Origin: Odoribacter sp.
GTDB lineage: Bacteria > Bacteroidota > Bacteroidia > Bacteroidales > Marinifilaceae
Assembly (NCBI GenBank): GCA_020024465.1
Contig: JAHHTT010000016.1
Location: forward strand, 1 to 42,763
DNA length: 42,763 nucleotides
Reading direction: 5' to 3'
Below, piece after piece: positions 7,629-15,758 of this stretch. Position numbers and translations under genes: made by a program. A model generated the notes under the pieces. It had not been told where the DNA came from and did not search any database. It was given only the letters and a program-made list of their open reading frames with translations. The stretch's first letter is position 1. The number at the start of each line of letters is the position of its first letter.

Positions 7629-8234
7629 ATGAAAAAGAGTATTTATACCATCATGCTGGCATTTGTATTAGCGACTGTATTAAGCGGCTGTGCCAACCGT
7701 AAAGTCTCACGCATCAATTCAAATGAAGTTGTAGACCTAAGCGGACGCTGGAACGACACCGATTCTCAATTGGTATCTGCCGAGATGATAAGTGACCTGC
7801 TGACTGCCAGATGGCTGCCTGTATATGAAAGCCAACATAGCAGTAAACGTCCGGTAGTTGTCGTCGGCACAGTGACCAATAAAAGCCATGAACATATCAA
7901 TGCCGAAACGTTTATCAAAGACATTGAAAAGGCTATTATAAAAAATGGAAGTGTCCGTCTGGTTCAGGCTGGTGAAAAACGTCAGGAATTACGGGTGGAA
8001 CGCGAACAACACAATCAAGGCTATACCTCTGCCGAAACAGCAAAAAAATGGGGATTAGAACTTGGAGCTGACTTTATGTTACAAGGAACCATCAACAGTA
8101 TCGTTGATGCATACAAGAAAAACAAAGTCGTATATTACCAGATTGATTTGGAACTCACCAACCTTGAGACAAACGAAGTCGTATGGATCGGAGACAAAAA
8201 AATCAAAAAACAGGTCAGCGACCGAGCTTTCTAA
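7629..8234 (+). CDS. lpoB: LpoB-like penicillin-binding protein activator lipoprotein
   Basis: LpoB is an outer-membrane lipoprotein that reaches through the periplasm to activate the bifunctional synthase PBP1b. The 201-residue product has a signal peptide with lipobox LSGC (Cys21), then SGRWNDTDSQLVSAEMISDLL, a region typical of the FlgO/LpoB fold, RPVVVVGTVTNKSHEHI, and near the end GADFMLQGTI and ETNEVVWIGDKKIKK, the final beta-strands of that fold. A longer frame opens at 7557 inside the DUF1460 gene; the ATG at 7629 is chosen because the lipoprotein signal starts there, 22 bp after the DUF1460 stop. The next gene, COG3014-like, often accompanies lpoB. The family is firm; the partner synthase in this organism is not known. 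Confidence 0.88.
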   Translation: MKKSIYTIMLAFVLATVLSGCANRKVSRINSNEVVDLSGRWNDTDSQLVSAEMISDLLTARWLPVYESQHSSKRPVVVVGTVTNKSHEHINAETFIKDIEKAIIKNGSVRLVQAGEKRQELRVEREQHNQGYTSAETAKKWGLELGADFMLQGTINSIVDAYKKNKVVYYQIDLELTNLETNEVVWIGDKKIKKQVSDRAF

Positions 8235-8257
8235 AAATATAATCACAATTATCTGTC

Positions 8258-9640
8258 ATGCGATTGCTTCCTTGTATTTTATGTGCAACATTATTTCTAC
8301 TTTCCGGATGCGCCACCTGGTATCAGCGAAATGCAGCCTTTCAACAAGCTGTAAGTATGGGAAATTTCGAACATGCGGAAAAAATATTGCACAAAGACAA
8401 GAAACAATCGCGGGATAAAAACAAAATCCTTTATTTCCTTAATCTGGGATATATCCATTTCATGATGGGGCAAATAGAAGAAAGTAACAAGGCTTTTGAA
8501 ACAGCAGAACAACTGACAGAAGAACAAAGACGGAATGTCCTGTTGGAAACAACGGCTCTTATTTCAAATCCGGAAACACGACCTTATCGCCCTGAAGATT
8601 TTGAAGTCATCATGATTAATGTCTATAAAGCCATGAACTATCTTCAGATGGACAATATGGAAGATGCGCTTGTGGAAGCTCGTAAAATTAACATAAGACT
8701 CCAACAACTGAACGATAAATATCCCGACCATAAAAACCGTTACCAACAAGATGCCTTTGCCCACCTGTTAATGGGTTTAATCTATGATGCATCCGGCAAT
8801 ACAAACGATGCCTTCATCGCTTATCGGAATGCTTACAATATCTACCAAAGCGACTATGCTAAAAATTTTGGTCTGACTGCCCCCGAACAATTAAAACAAG
8901 ACTTGTTACGCACAGCCCACAAGCTGGGCTTTGCAAATGAATTGGCACGATATGAGAATGAATTTCACCGGAAATTTATTCCCAAAACCTCTTCTGACAA
9001 AGAAGACCTGGTGATGTTCTGGCTGAATGGATTCGGACCTGTCAAAACTGAATGGGGGGTTACATTTACCAAAATAGACAAAGGTGTCGGAGGCATCGTA
9101 TTTCAAAATCAGGAATTAGGACTTGCCTTCCCGTTCTTTTGGGGGAATGGCTATACGAATTCCGACCGCAATTCATTAGCTGATGTAAATATTGTGCGGG
9201 TGGTCTTCCCCAAATATCAGGAACGTCCTTTACAATTTACACAAGGTATTGTCAAATACAACAATGCCTCCTATCCCCTTCAAATAGCGGAAGATATTAA
9301 TCAAATAGCATTTAAAACTCTAAATGATCGTATGCTGAGAGAATTGTCAACATCTTTGTTAAGAGTTGCCGTCAAACAAGGTATCAAACAAATGGCTTCC
9401 CGAAAAAATGAATGGTTAGGTTTTGCTGTTGATATCGCGAATGCCCTTACCGAAAAAGCCGATACCCGCAATTGGCAAACATTACCATATCTTATTTCCT
9501 ATGCACGTATCCCTCTGAACAGATCCGAAAATCAAATTGAGATGACCATCTCCGGACCTCGGGTAAAAACAATAAAAGAACAAATCACAATTCCGGCAAC
9601 TAACGACGGCACACACTTTTTTGTTTATACGACCTTATAA
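8258..9640 (+). CDS. COG3014-like lipoprotein with TPR-type helices
   Basis: Uncharacterised envelope lipoprotein found with lpoB in other bacteria. A signal peptide ends in lipobox LSGC (Cys18). Residues about 20-230 are helical repeats with TPR character: FEHAEKIL, LNLGYIHFMMGQIEESNKAFE, VYKAMNYLQMDNMEDALVEARK and AFAHLLMGLIYDASGNTNDA. The C-terminal half (about 245-460) is beta-rich and includes the family block LVMFWLNGFGPVKTE. The gene starts 23 bp after lpoB and ends one base before a strong hairpin, so it closes the envelope operon. Neighbourhood suggests a role in cell-wall synthase control or lipoprotein assembly, but this is inference. Confidence 0.82.
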   Translation: MRLLPCILCATLFLLSGCATWYQRNAAFQQAVSMGNFEHAEKILHKDKKQSRDKNKILYFLNLGYIHFMMGQIEESNKAFETAEQLTEEQRRNVLLETTALISNPETRPYRPEDFEVIMINVYKAMNYLQMDNMEDALVEARKINIRLQQLNDKYPDHKNRYQQDAFAHLLMGLIYDASGNTNDAFIAYRNAYNIYQSDYAKNFGLTAPEQLKQDLLRTAHKLGFANELARYENEFHRKFIPKTSSDKEDLVMFWLNGFGPVKTEWGVTFTKIDKGVGGIVFQNQELGLAFPFFWGNGYTNSDRNSLADVNIVRVVFPKYQERPLQFTQGIVKYNNASYPLQIAEDINQIAFKTLNDRMLRELSTSLLRVAVKQGIKQMASRKNEWLGFAVDIANALTEKADTRNWQTLPYLISYARIPLNRSENQIEMTISGPRVKTIKEQITIPATNDGTHFFVYTTL

Positions 9641-9675
9641 AAAGAGGTTTGAAAGTGAATTTTTCAAACCTCTTT
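9641..9675. terminator. Bidirectional terminator between COG3014-like and M20 dipeptidase genes
   Basis: A perfect 14-bp inverted repeat (9641-9654 and 9662-9675) with a 7-base loop lies between two convergent genes, immediately after the plus-strand stop codon. On the minus strand the stem runs into a short T-run, giving a canonical terminator; on the plus strand the T-run is only three bases, all within the stem. Confidence 0.85.
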
Positions 9676-9684
9676 ATCAAATCA

Positions 9685-11058
9685 TTATTTTGTGTCGTGT
9701 CCGGTAAAATACTTATAGAATTTCGGTATCGTGCGAATTCCATTAAAGAATTGTTCCAAGGGATAATTTTCATTCGGAGAATGAATGGCATCAGAACCTA
9801 ATCCAAAACCCATTAGAATAGATTTTATGCCCAATACTTCTTCGAATGTCGCAATAATCGGTATGCTACCGCCAGAACGTACAGGAACGGGCTGTTTGCC
9901 ATAAACTTCTTCATATGCTTTTTCTGCCGCCTTATATGCCGGCAAATCAATCGGACATACATAAGAAGGTCCCCCATGCAAATATTCAACCTTTAATTTC
10001 ACATATTCAGGAGCGATAGATTCAAAATATTCTTTAAACATTTTTGCTATCTTATCGTGCTTCTGATTGGGAACCAGACGGCTGCTGATTTTAGCATGTG
10101 CCACAGAGGGCAATACTGTTTTGGCACCTTCTCCGGTATATCCTCCCCAAATTCCACAAACATCAAAAGTCGGACGTATACCTGTACGTTCATTGGTAGA
10201 GAAACCGTCTTCACCATGTACAGCTTTAATCCCCAACGATTTTTGATATCCATCCAAATCAAAGGGAGCTTTGGCCATTTTTGCTCTTTCTTCTGCACTT
10301 ACTTCCAAAACATCATCATAAAAACCCGGAATCGTAATGTGTCCGTTTTCATCAATCATATCTGCAATCATTTTACACAACACATTGATCGGGTTGGCAA
10401 CAGCGCCACCAAAAATTCCGGAATGCAAGTCAGCATTCGGTCCGGTCATTTCAACCTCCCAATAAGCCAGGCCACGCAAGCCGGTTGTAATAGAAGGCGT
10501 ATCATGGGCAATCATGCTTGTATCAGATACGAGAATCACATCAGCTTTCAGCATATCCTTATATTTACGGCAAAATTCCGGCAGACTCGGAGAACCGATT
10601 TCCTCTTCTCCTTCAAGCATAAATTTTACATTACATTTTAAAGTTCCCGTCGCTACCATATATTCAAATGCCTTGGCATGCATAAAAGACTGTCCCTTAT
10701 CATCATCTGCTCCACGAGCCCAAATCTTACCATCCTTAATGATTGGCTCAAACGGATCTGTATGCCACAAGTCAATCGGATCGACCGGCATTACATCCAT
10801 ATGGCCATACACTAAAACGGTCGGTAAAGCCGGATCGATGATTTTCTCTCCATAAGTGACCGGATTACCCGCCGTTTCATAAACCTCGGCCCGATCAGCC
10901 CCTGCTGCCAACAGAAGAGATTTCCATTTCTCTGCACATTTATACATGTCCGGTTTATGTTCTGCCTGCGAAGATATCGAAGGTATACGGATCAATTCAA
11001 ACAACTCATTCAGAAAACGCTCTTTATTTTCTGCCAAATACTGTTCTATCGTCATCAT
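9685..11058 (-). CDS. M20-family dipeptidase (metallopeptidase)
   Basis: Zinc-dependent dipeptidase of the M20/CPG2 clan, most likely cytoplasmic since no signal peptide is seen, finishing peptide breakdown to amino acids. Metal and catalytic motifs are visible: VYGHMDV (83-89; His86 ligand, Asp88), RGADDDKGQ (115-123; Asp119 as bridging ligand) and LEGEEEIGSP (148-157; catalytic Glu151, Glu152 ligand). The dimerisation lid lies between roughly 190 and 320, and the last ligand is probably in LGSDAIHSPNE near the end. The length of 457 residues is normal. Two adjacent ATG codons can start the gene. It stands alone, divergent from prs and convergent with the envelope operon. Confidence 0.93.
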   Translation of the reverse strand: MMTIEQYLAENKERFLNELFELIRIPSISSQAEHKPDMYKCAEKWKSLLLAAGADRAEVYETAGNPVTYGEKIIDPALPTVLVYGHMDVMPVDPIDLWHTDPFEPIIKDGKIWARGADDDKGQSFMHAKAFEYMVATGTLKCNVKFMLEGEEEIGSPSLPEFCRKYKDMLKADVILVSDTSMIAHDTPSITTGLRGLAYWEVEMTGPNADLHSGIFGGAVANPINVLCKMIADMIDENGHITIPGFYDDVLEVSAEERAKMAKAPFDLDGYQKSLGIKAVHGEDGFSTNERTGIRPTFDVCGIWGGYTGEGAKTVLPSVAHAKISSRLVPNQKHDKIAKMFKEYFESIAPEYVKLKVEYLHGGPSYVCPIDLPAYKAAEKAYEEVYGKQPVPVRSGGSIPIIATFEEVLGIKSILMGFGLGSDAIHSPNENYPLEQFFNGIRTIPKFYKYFTGHDTK

Positions 11059-11213
11059 AGATTTTGGTTTATAATTTGGTATTAAAATTAATATAGATAC
11101 AATTGAAACGGTATAAAGATAAAGAAAATAGTCAATAATAAAAAGCGAAGTAACAAAAAGCTATCAAATCGAATAATTTTCAAATTTCAATTCTATATTA
11201 ACAATTAATTCCT

Positions 11214-11221
11214 TACTTTTG
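11214..11221 (+). promoter_or_regulatory. -7 promoter box of prs
   Basis: TACTTTTG matches TAnnTTTG and lies 84 bp before the prs ATG, predicting a leader of about 75 bases. The -33 region lacks a clear TTG. The 246-bp gap between the dipeptidase and prs genes is very AT-rich and shows no coding frame; I found no convincing minus-strand promoter in it. Confidence 0.5.
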
Positions 11222-11304
11222 TCCGCAGTATGGACTATATACGATTTCGCAAACGTTAAAAATTAACAGCGTTTTTATACATAACTATTTGAAACGGCTA
11301 AATT

Positions 11305-12243
11305 ATGTCAAATCTTTCCGAAGTTAAGATTTTTTCCGGGGAAAACAGCAGATACATTGCTGAGAAGATTTCTAATTCTTTGAATTTGGAACTCGGACAA
11401 AAGACCTTTATGCATTTTAGTGACGGAGAATTTGCGACTTCCTACGATGAAACTGTCCGTGGAGACCATGTTTTCATCGTACAATCGACTTTCCCGCCCA
11501 GTGACAACCTCATGGAATTACTGATGATGATTGATGCAGCCAAACGGGCATCAGCATATAAAGTAATCGCAGTGATTCCCTATTTTGGCTTTGCCCGTCA
11601 AGACCGAAAAGATCGCCCACGAGTAGCCATTGGAGCAAAATTAGTGGCCAATCTTCTGCATGCCGCAGGTGTTGACCGTATCATGACCATGGATTTACAT
11701 GCAGACCAAATCCAGGGATTCTTTGATATTCCGGTGGACCATCTTTACGGCTCAACCGTATTAGCTCCTTACATCCGCTCCTTGAAATTGGAAAATCTGG
11801 CTATTGCCTCTCCGGATATCGGCGGTTCAAAACGTGCTAATTCTTGGGCAAAATTTTTCGATAGCGGTCTGATTATCTGTCACAAAACCCGGGAAAGGCC
11901 AAACGAAGTAGCCGATATGAAAGTAATCGGAGATGTCCATGATAAAAACATTGTCATTGTCGATGATATGATTGACACAGCTGGCACTATCTGCAAAGCA
12001 GCCGACATACTGAAAGAAAAAGGAGCCAAAAGTGTGCGTGCCGTAGCAACACATGCAGTACTTTCAGGAAAAGCCTATGAAAACATAGAAAAATCTGCTT
12101 TGGATGAAGTTGTTTTCACCGACTCCCTTCCGCAACGTCAGGAATGTTCCAAGATACGAGTTATCTCTGTAGCAGATTTGTTTGCAGAAACAATCCGCAA
12201 TGTAGTAGAACACAAATCTATCAGTGAGCATTTCATATTATAA
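11305..12243 (+). CDS. prs: Ribose-phosphate pyrophosphokinase (PRPP synthetase)
   Basis: Makes PRPP from ribose 5-phosphate and ATP, feeding purine, pyrimidine, histidine, tryptophan and NAD synthesis in the cytoplasm. All hallmark motifs are present in 312 residues: KIFSGENS near the start, FSDGE (38-42), the ATP flexible-loop segment YFGFARQDRKDRPR (93-106), DLHADQIQGFF, and the PRPP-binding loop IVDDMIDTAGT (about 216-226). Length is standard for class I enzymes. It is monocistronic: its own promoter box lies upstream and a terminator hairpin directly follows. Confidence 0.97.
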   Translation: MSNLSEVKIFSGENSRYIAEKISNSLNLELGQKTFMHFSDGEFATSYDETVRGDHVFIVQSTFPPSDNLMELLMMIDAAKRASAYKVIAVIPYFGFARQDRKDRPRVAIGAKLVANLLHAAGVDRIMTMDLHADQIQGFFDIPVDHLYGSTVLAPYIRSLKLENLAIASPDIGGSKRANSWAKFFDSGLIICHKTRERPNEVADMKVIGDVHDKNIVIVDDMIDTAGTICKAADILKEKGAKSVRAVATHAVLSGKAYENIEKSALDEVVFTDSLPQRQECSKIRVISVADLFAETIRNVVEHKSISEHFIL

Positions 12244-12260
12244 AAAACTCTATTTACACG

Positions 12261-12298
12261 AAACGAGCCTGACTTGATTATAAGTCAGACTCGTTTTT
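12261..12298 (+). terminator. Intrinsic terminator of prs
   Basis: A 15-bp stem (12261-12275 paired with 12282-12296, one mismatch) with a six-base loop is followed by a run of five T. It lies 17 bp after the prs stop and between convergent genes. Confidence 0.85.
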
Positions 12299-12391
12299 AT
12301 ACAATCATATTCATAATTCTAAATTTTACGGATATTCCTGAATATTGAATATACATAAAATTTTATCATCTCACCCTGATAGGCAATACCA

Positions 12392-12787
12392 TTATTTTAA
12401 CGGATACACCCAAATTTCCTCTTTACCGGGTTCAAGCACCATTCTATTTAAAGCTACTTGAGCCTCTTCTCGAGTTTCGTATCCCTTATATGTCACCATA
12501 TTCAAATTATAAAACGGCAATATCTGCGACTCAAATCCCTCTTGTATCAATAATGCATTCAATCGTTCTGCATTCTCTTTATATTCAAAGCAACCGGCAA
12601 CTACATAATAGTGCATCTGTTTCACTGGATTCTCCATCTCTTCTGAAACAGATTCTTTCGATTTTTCCGGTACAGGTTTCACTACTTCTACATTTTGCTT
12701 TGTCAAATTCGCTCTATTTTTTTTCTGCTGACATGATGAAAGTAATCCCACGATTAATAATGACAATAAAATAACAATGATTTTCAT
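12392..12787 (-). CDS. SPOR-domain lipoprotein
   Basis: Small envelope lipoprotein of 131 residues. The signal peptide ends in lipobox LLSSC (Cys19). A charged Lys/Glu/Pro-rich linker covers about 20-57. The C-terminal 70 residues form a SPOR-like domain: HYYVVAGCFEYKENAERLNALL is the usual first strand and helix, with QILPFYNLNMVTYKGYETREEAQVAL as the second half. SPOR domains bind denuded peptidoglycan at division sites, so a role at the septal wall is likely but unproven. It follows the symporter gene by 59 bp on the same strand and may be cotranscribed with it. Confidence 0.85.
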   Translation of the reverse strand: MKIIVILLSLLIVGLLSSCQQKKNRANLTKQNVEVVKPVPEKSKESVSEEMENPVKQMHYYVVAGCFEYKENAERLNALLIQEGFESQILPFYNLNMVTYKGYETREEAQVALNRMVLEPGKEEIWVYPLK

Positions 12788-12846
12788 AATAACAATTCTA
12801 TTTAATTACACAATACTTTATATTGAGGATAAATTCCTCCTTATAT

Positions 12847-14286
12847 TCAAATCTTTTTAAGACGCACAAAAAACAATCCGACAAAGCAGATAAATGCATT
12901 TAACAAAAGAATTTCAAAACCAAAATGATATCCCCACAACCATTTTTCAGAATTACAATTAATAACATATGACAAAACCGGCGACAGAAAACAAACAAAT
13001 GGCACCCAACGTTGGTTTACCTTATATCTGGTCAGCATTCCAAATGCAAACAGTGCCAATATAGGTCCGTAAGTATATCCAACAGCCTTAAAAAGCGTAT
13101 TTATCACGCTGCTATCATTTAATTCCCGGAAAAGGACTATCACCAGAAACATCAAAAAAGAAAAGCCCACATGCACCCAAACACGTTTTCCGCGTTGTCG
13201 GTTATCCTTGGGATTCAATTTTAAAAAATCAATAGAAAAAGAGGTTGTCAAAGCTGTCAATGAGGAATCTGCAGACGAATAGGCTGCTGCCGTGATTCCC
13301 AACAAGAAAAAGATTCCGGCTGTCATGCCAAAATAATTCAATGTCAAAAAAGCAAATATATCATCCGTTTTTTCCGGTAATTCTATCCCATTACGAAATG
13401 CATAATCATATAGCAGTACCCCCAATGTCAGGAATAAAATATTTGTTAATAAAAACATACCGGAAAATGAAAACATATTTATCTGGCATGCTTTTTCCGA
13501 CTTACAGGTCAAATTCTTCTGCATCATATTCTGATCCAATCCGTTTAAGGCTACCGTGATAGCAATCCCGGCCAAAAACTGTTTTACTGAATTATGACTG
13601 GAGTGCCAATCAAAATCAAATACATGTGACAATTCGCTCTCACGCACCATCATCAACATAGAACGGAAATTCAAATCAAGTCCTTGACATACAATCACGA
13701 TAGTCAATACGACTGATACTAACATAAATACAGTCTGCAAAGTATCTGTCCACACGATCGTCTTGATTCCTCCGCGAAATGTATACACCCACACTAATCC
13801 AATTGTTATAAAAACCGTTACAGCAAAAGGAATTCCCAATGAATCAAATAGGGCCAGCTGCAATACTCCGACCACTAAAAACAAACGGAATGAAGCTCCC
13901 ACCAATTGTGATATAATAAAGAAAAATGCTCCGGTCAGGCGAGCGCTTTCTCCGAAGCGAGTTCCCAACCATGAATAAATCGATATCAGATTCAGACGAT
14001 AAAACAAAGGCAGTAAAAGTGTTGCAATTACGGCATATCCCACACAATTACCCAACACCAACGGTAAATAGGTCCATGCACTATTCCCCACTTCGCCAGG
14101 AATGGAGATAAAAGTTACTCCGGAAAGTGAAGATCCGATCATACCGAAAGCCACCAAGTACCAAGGAGAAGTTCTGTTGCCAATAAAAAATGTTTCACTG
14201 TCGGCTTTCCTGCCTGTAAAAAAGCTTACAATTATTAACAAACCGAAATAAGCCAATAGTATTGCTACAATTAATCCTGCCGTCAT
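12847..14286 (-). CDS. Sodium/solute symporter (SSS family)
   Basis: Inner-membrane cotransporter coupling sodium entry to uptake of a small solute. The 479-residue protein is almost entirely hydrophobic, with about 13 predicted helices. It carries the family features GRKADSETFFIGNRTSPWY, a FGMIGSSLSGVTFIS helix resembling the unwound TM1 substrate site, GGIKTIVWTDTLQ, and the sodium-site helix ITAAAYSSADSSLTALTTSFS (TM8). Length is slightly short for the family (usually 480-550). The substrate cannot be read from sequence; the nearby dipeptidase does not settle it. A -7 box lies 28 bp upstream. Confidence 0.92.
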   Translation of the reverse strand: MTAGLIVAILLAYFGLLIIVSFFTGRKADSETFFIGNRTSPWYLVAFGMIGSSLSGVTFISIPGEVGNSAWTYLPLVLGNCVGYAVIATLLLPLFYRLNLISIYSWLGTRFGESARLTGAFFFIISQLVGASFRLFLVVGVLQLALFDSLGIPFAVTVFITIGLVWVYTFRGGIKTIVWTDTLQTVFMLVSVVLTIVIVCQGLDLNFRSMLMMVRESELSHVFDFDWHSSHNSVKQFLAGIAITVALNGLDQNMMQKNLTCKSEKACQINMFSFSGMFLLTNILFLTLGVLLYDYAFRNGIELPEKTDDIFAFLTLNYFGMTAGIFFLLGITAAAYSSADSSLTALTTSFSIDFLKLNPKDNRQRGKRVWVHVGFSFLMFLVIVLFRELNDSSVINTLFKAVGYTYGPILALFAFGMLTRYKVNQRWVPFVCFLSPVLSYVINCNSEKWLWGYHFGFEILLLNAFICFVGLFFVRLKKI

Positions 14287-14313
14287 ACTATTTTTTATGA
14301 TGTTTTAGTTTCA

Positions 14314-14321
14314 CAAAGATA
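14314..14321 (-). promoter_or_regulatory. -7 promoter box of the symporter gene
   Basis: On the minus strand TATCTTTG (full TAnnTTTG match) ends 28 bp before the ATG. It lies just downstream of the terminator of the preceding SusCD operon, so the symporter is probably transcribed separately. Confidence 0.55.
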
Positions 14322-14338
14322 ATATTACAGATGACATT

Positions 14339-14398
14339 AAAAAACTCTTTGATAGAAAAGACTGGAACAATCCAATAAATCCCTTCTACCAAAGAGTT
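14339..14398 (-). terminator. Terminator of the SusC/SusD-TlpA operon
   Basis: On the minus strand a 15-bp stem (14398-14384 with 14357-14343, one mismatch) is followed directly by T residues down to 14339. The 26-base loop contains a small inner hairpin TGGA/TCCA. It stands 25 bp after the TlpA stop codon. Confidence 0.8.
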
Positions 14399-14422
14399 CT
14401 TGCATTCCACCATAAAGAGCCA

Positions 14423-15757
14423 TTAATTCAACAAAACAGAAAGCATTTCCAATGTCTTCGGATCAGAAGGAGGTGTCATTTTAGAATTAATTATCCGGCC
14501 TTTTTTGTCTATCAAGATAAAACGGGGAATCAATGAAATTTTATAATCAAGCGAAAATGAATCGTTATTAGTCACGCGCAATTGAATTCCACCCAACTTG
14601 TCTTTCTCTATCTTATTCCTCCAAGCATTTTCATCAGCATCAATTGATATACTAACAAATCGTATTGCTTCATTTTTAAAGCGTTCTTCTAATTTATGAA
14701 ATTTTGGTAATTCGCGGCAACAAGGGCCACACCAAGTAGCCCAAACATCAATATAAACATAGTTACCCAACCAATCAGATAAATTTACTTTATTCCCATT
14801 TATATCAAATAAAGAAAAAAATGGAGCTTTCTTACCAGGTTGCAAAGAAACATATCGTGAATAAGACTTGTGAAAATTTGTTTTCATCTTTTCATCCTGC
14901 ACCATTCTGTCATACTCAGGCAAAAACTCATCTATGCCATCTACACCAAAGTATTTTATATAATCAGACATACTTACATCCACGAGATACTCACGAATCT
15001 TTTCATCCAAAATATTCTTCTTGATATAATCCAACTCACATCGCAATTTATCCAATGAATGTCCAGTTTCTTTTAATTTTTTATCTCCTAATATTAGCAT
15101 CCAATTTCTCAACACTTGCCGATATTCAGGTATTTCTCTCGCACTAACATCTTCTTTTACAATGCTTTTAATCTCTTTGTAAAATTTATCACTTGGATTA
15201 AAACCTTTCAATTCAAGACGTCTTGAATGCTGATACGGATAAATTAACAACATATTACACCATACATTATACAAACGCTTACATTCCTTTATTGTAAAAT
15301 CAGCTGGCAATTTCTGTAAAGACAGATTTTTCTGCAGTTTTTTAAGAAGTCTACGCCATTCTTTCATGAATTCTGCCTCATCTTTTTCATAACCTAAATC
15401 CAAACAAGATAAAAAAGAACTATTCAAATAGTCATTAATAACTTTTGCCTCTCCCTCGAAATTGATTTGTTGCCCTAGCATCTTAGTCACCTTTTGTTTC
15501 TTCCCGGGAATCAGATAAAACATATGTACACTTCTTGGTCCATAGACAGTTGCATAACCGGCAGACAAATTACTGGGGATGGTAATTATTCCCATCCCCA
15601 ATACATCTAAAGTCGTCCGATAATTTTCTCCTGCAAAATTCAAAATTATCTCTTCTTTCTGAAATTCATCATCAAAACGAAAAGTCACTTGAGAAAACAC
15701 TTGTGTCCCCCACAACAAACTGAAGGACACAAAATATATTACAAACAATTTACCCAT
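14423..15757 (-). CDS. TlpA-family extracytoplasmic thioredoxin with large N-terminal domain
   Basis: Predicted thiol-disulfide oxidoreductase of the periplasm or outer membrane. From the chosen ATG the product has 444 residues. A signal peptide (about 1-22, ending near VFSQ) is followed by a beta-sandwich-like start (VTFRFDDEF) and a helical region of about 200 residues. The thioredoxin domain fills the last 150 residues, with WATWCGPCCREL; the active-site pair is C343 and C346, and C347 follows. ISLIPRFILIDKKG holds the cis-proline. The open frame extends 30 codons further upstream, but the ATG at 15757 is one base after the PKD-like gene stop and begins a normal signal peptide. Proteins of this layout often close SusCD operons in Bacteroidales. 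Confidence 0.88.
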   Translation of the reverse strand: MGKLFVIYFVSFSLLWGTQVFSQVTFRFDDEFQKEEIILNFAGENYRTTLDVLGMGIITIPSNLSAGYATVYGPRSVHMFYLIPGKKQKVTKMLGQQINFEGEAKVINDYLNSSFLSCLDLGYEKDEAEFMKEWRRLLKKLQKNLSLQKLPADFTIKECKRLYNVWCNMLLIYPYQHSRRLELKGFNPSDKFYKEIKSIVKEDVSAREIPEYRQVLRNWMLILGDKKLKETGHSLDKLRCELDYIKKNILDEKIREYLVDVSMSDYIKYFGVDGIDEFLPEYDRMVQDEKMKTNFHKSYSRYVSLQPGKKAPFFSLFDINGNKVNLSDWLGNYVYIDVWATWCGPCCRELPKFHKLEERFKNEAIRFVSISIDADENAWRNKIEKDKLGGIQLRVTNNDSFSLDYKISLIPRFILIDKKGRIINSKMTPPSDPKTLEMLSVLLN

Positions 15758-15758
15758 A

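Noticed and set aside
10057..10641. 194-codon plus-strand frame inside the dipeptidase gene
   Set aside because: Antisense to a clear M20 peptidase with intact motifs; composition looks like a shadow.
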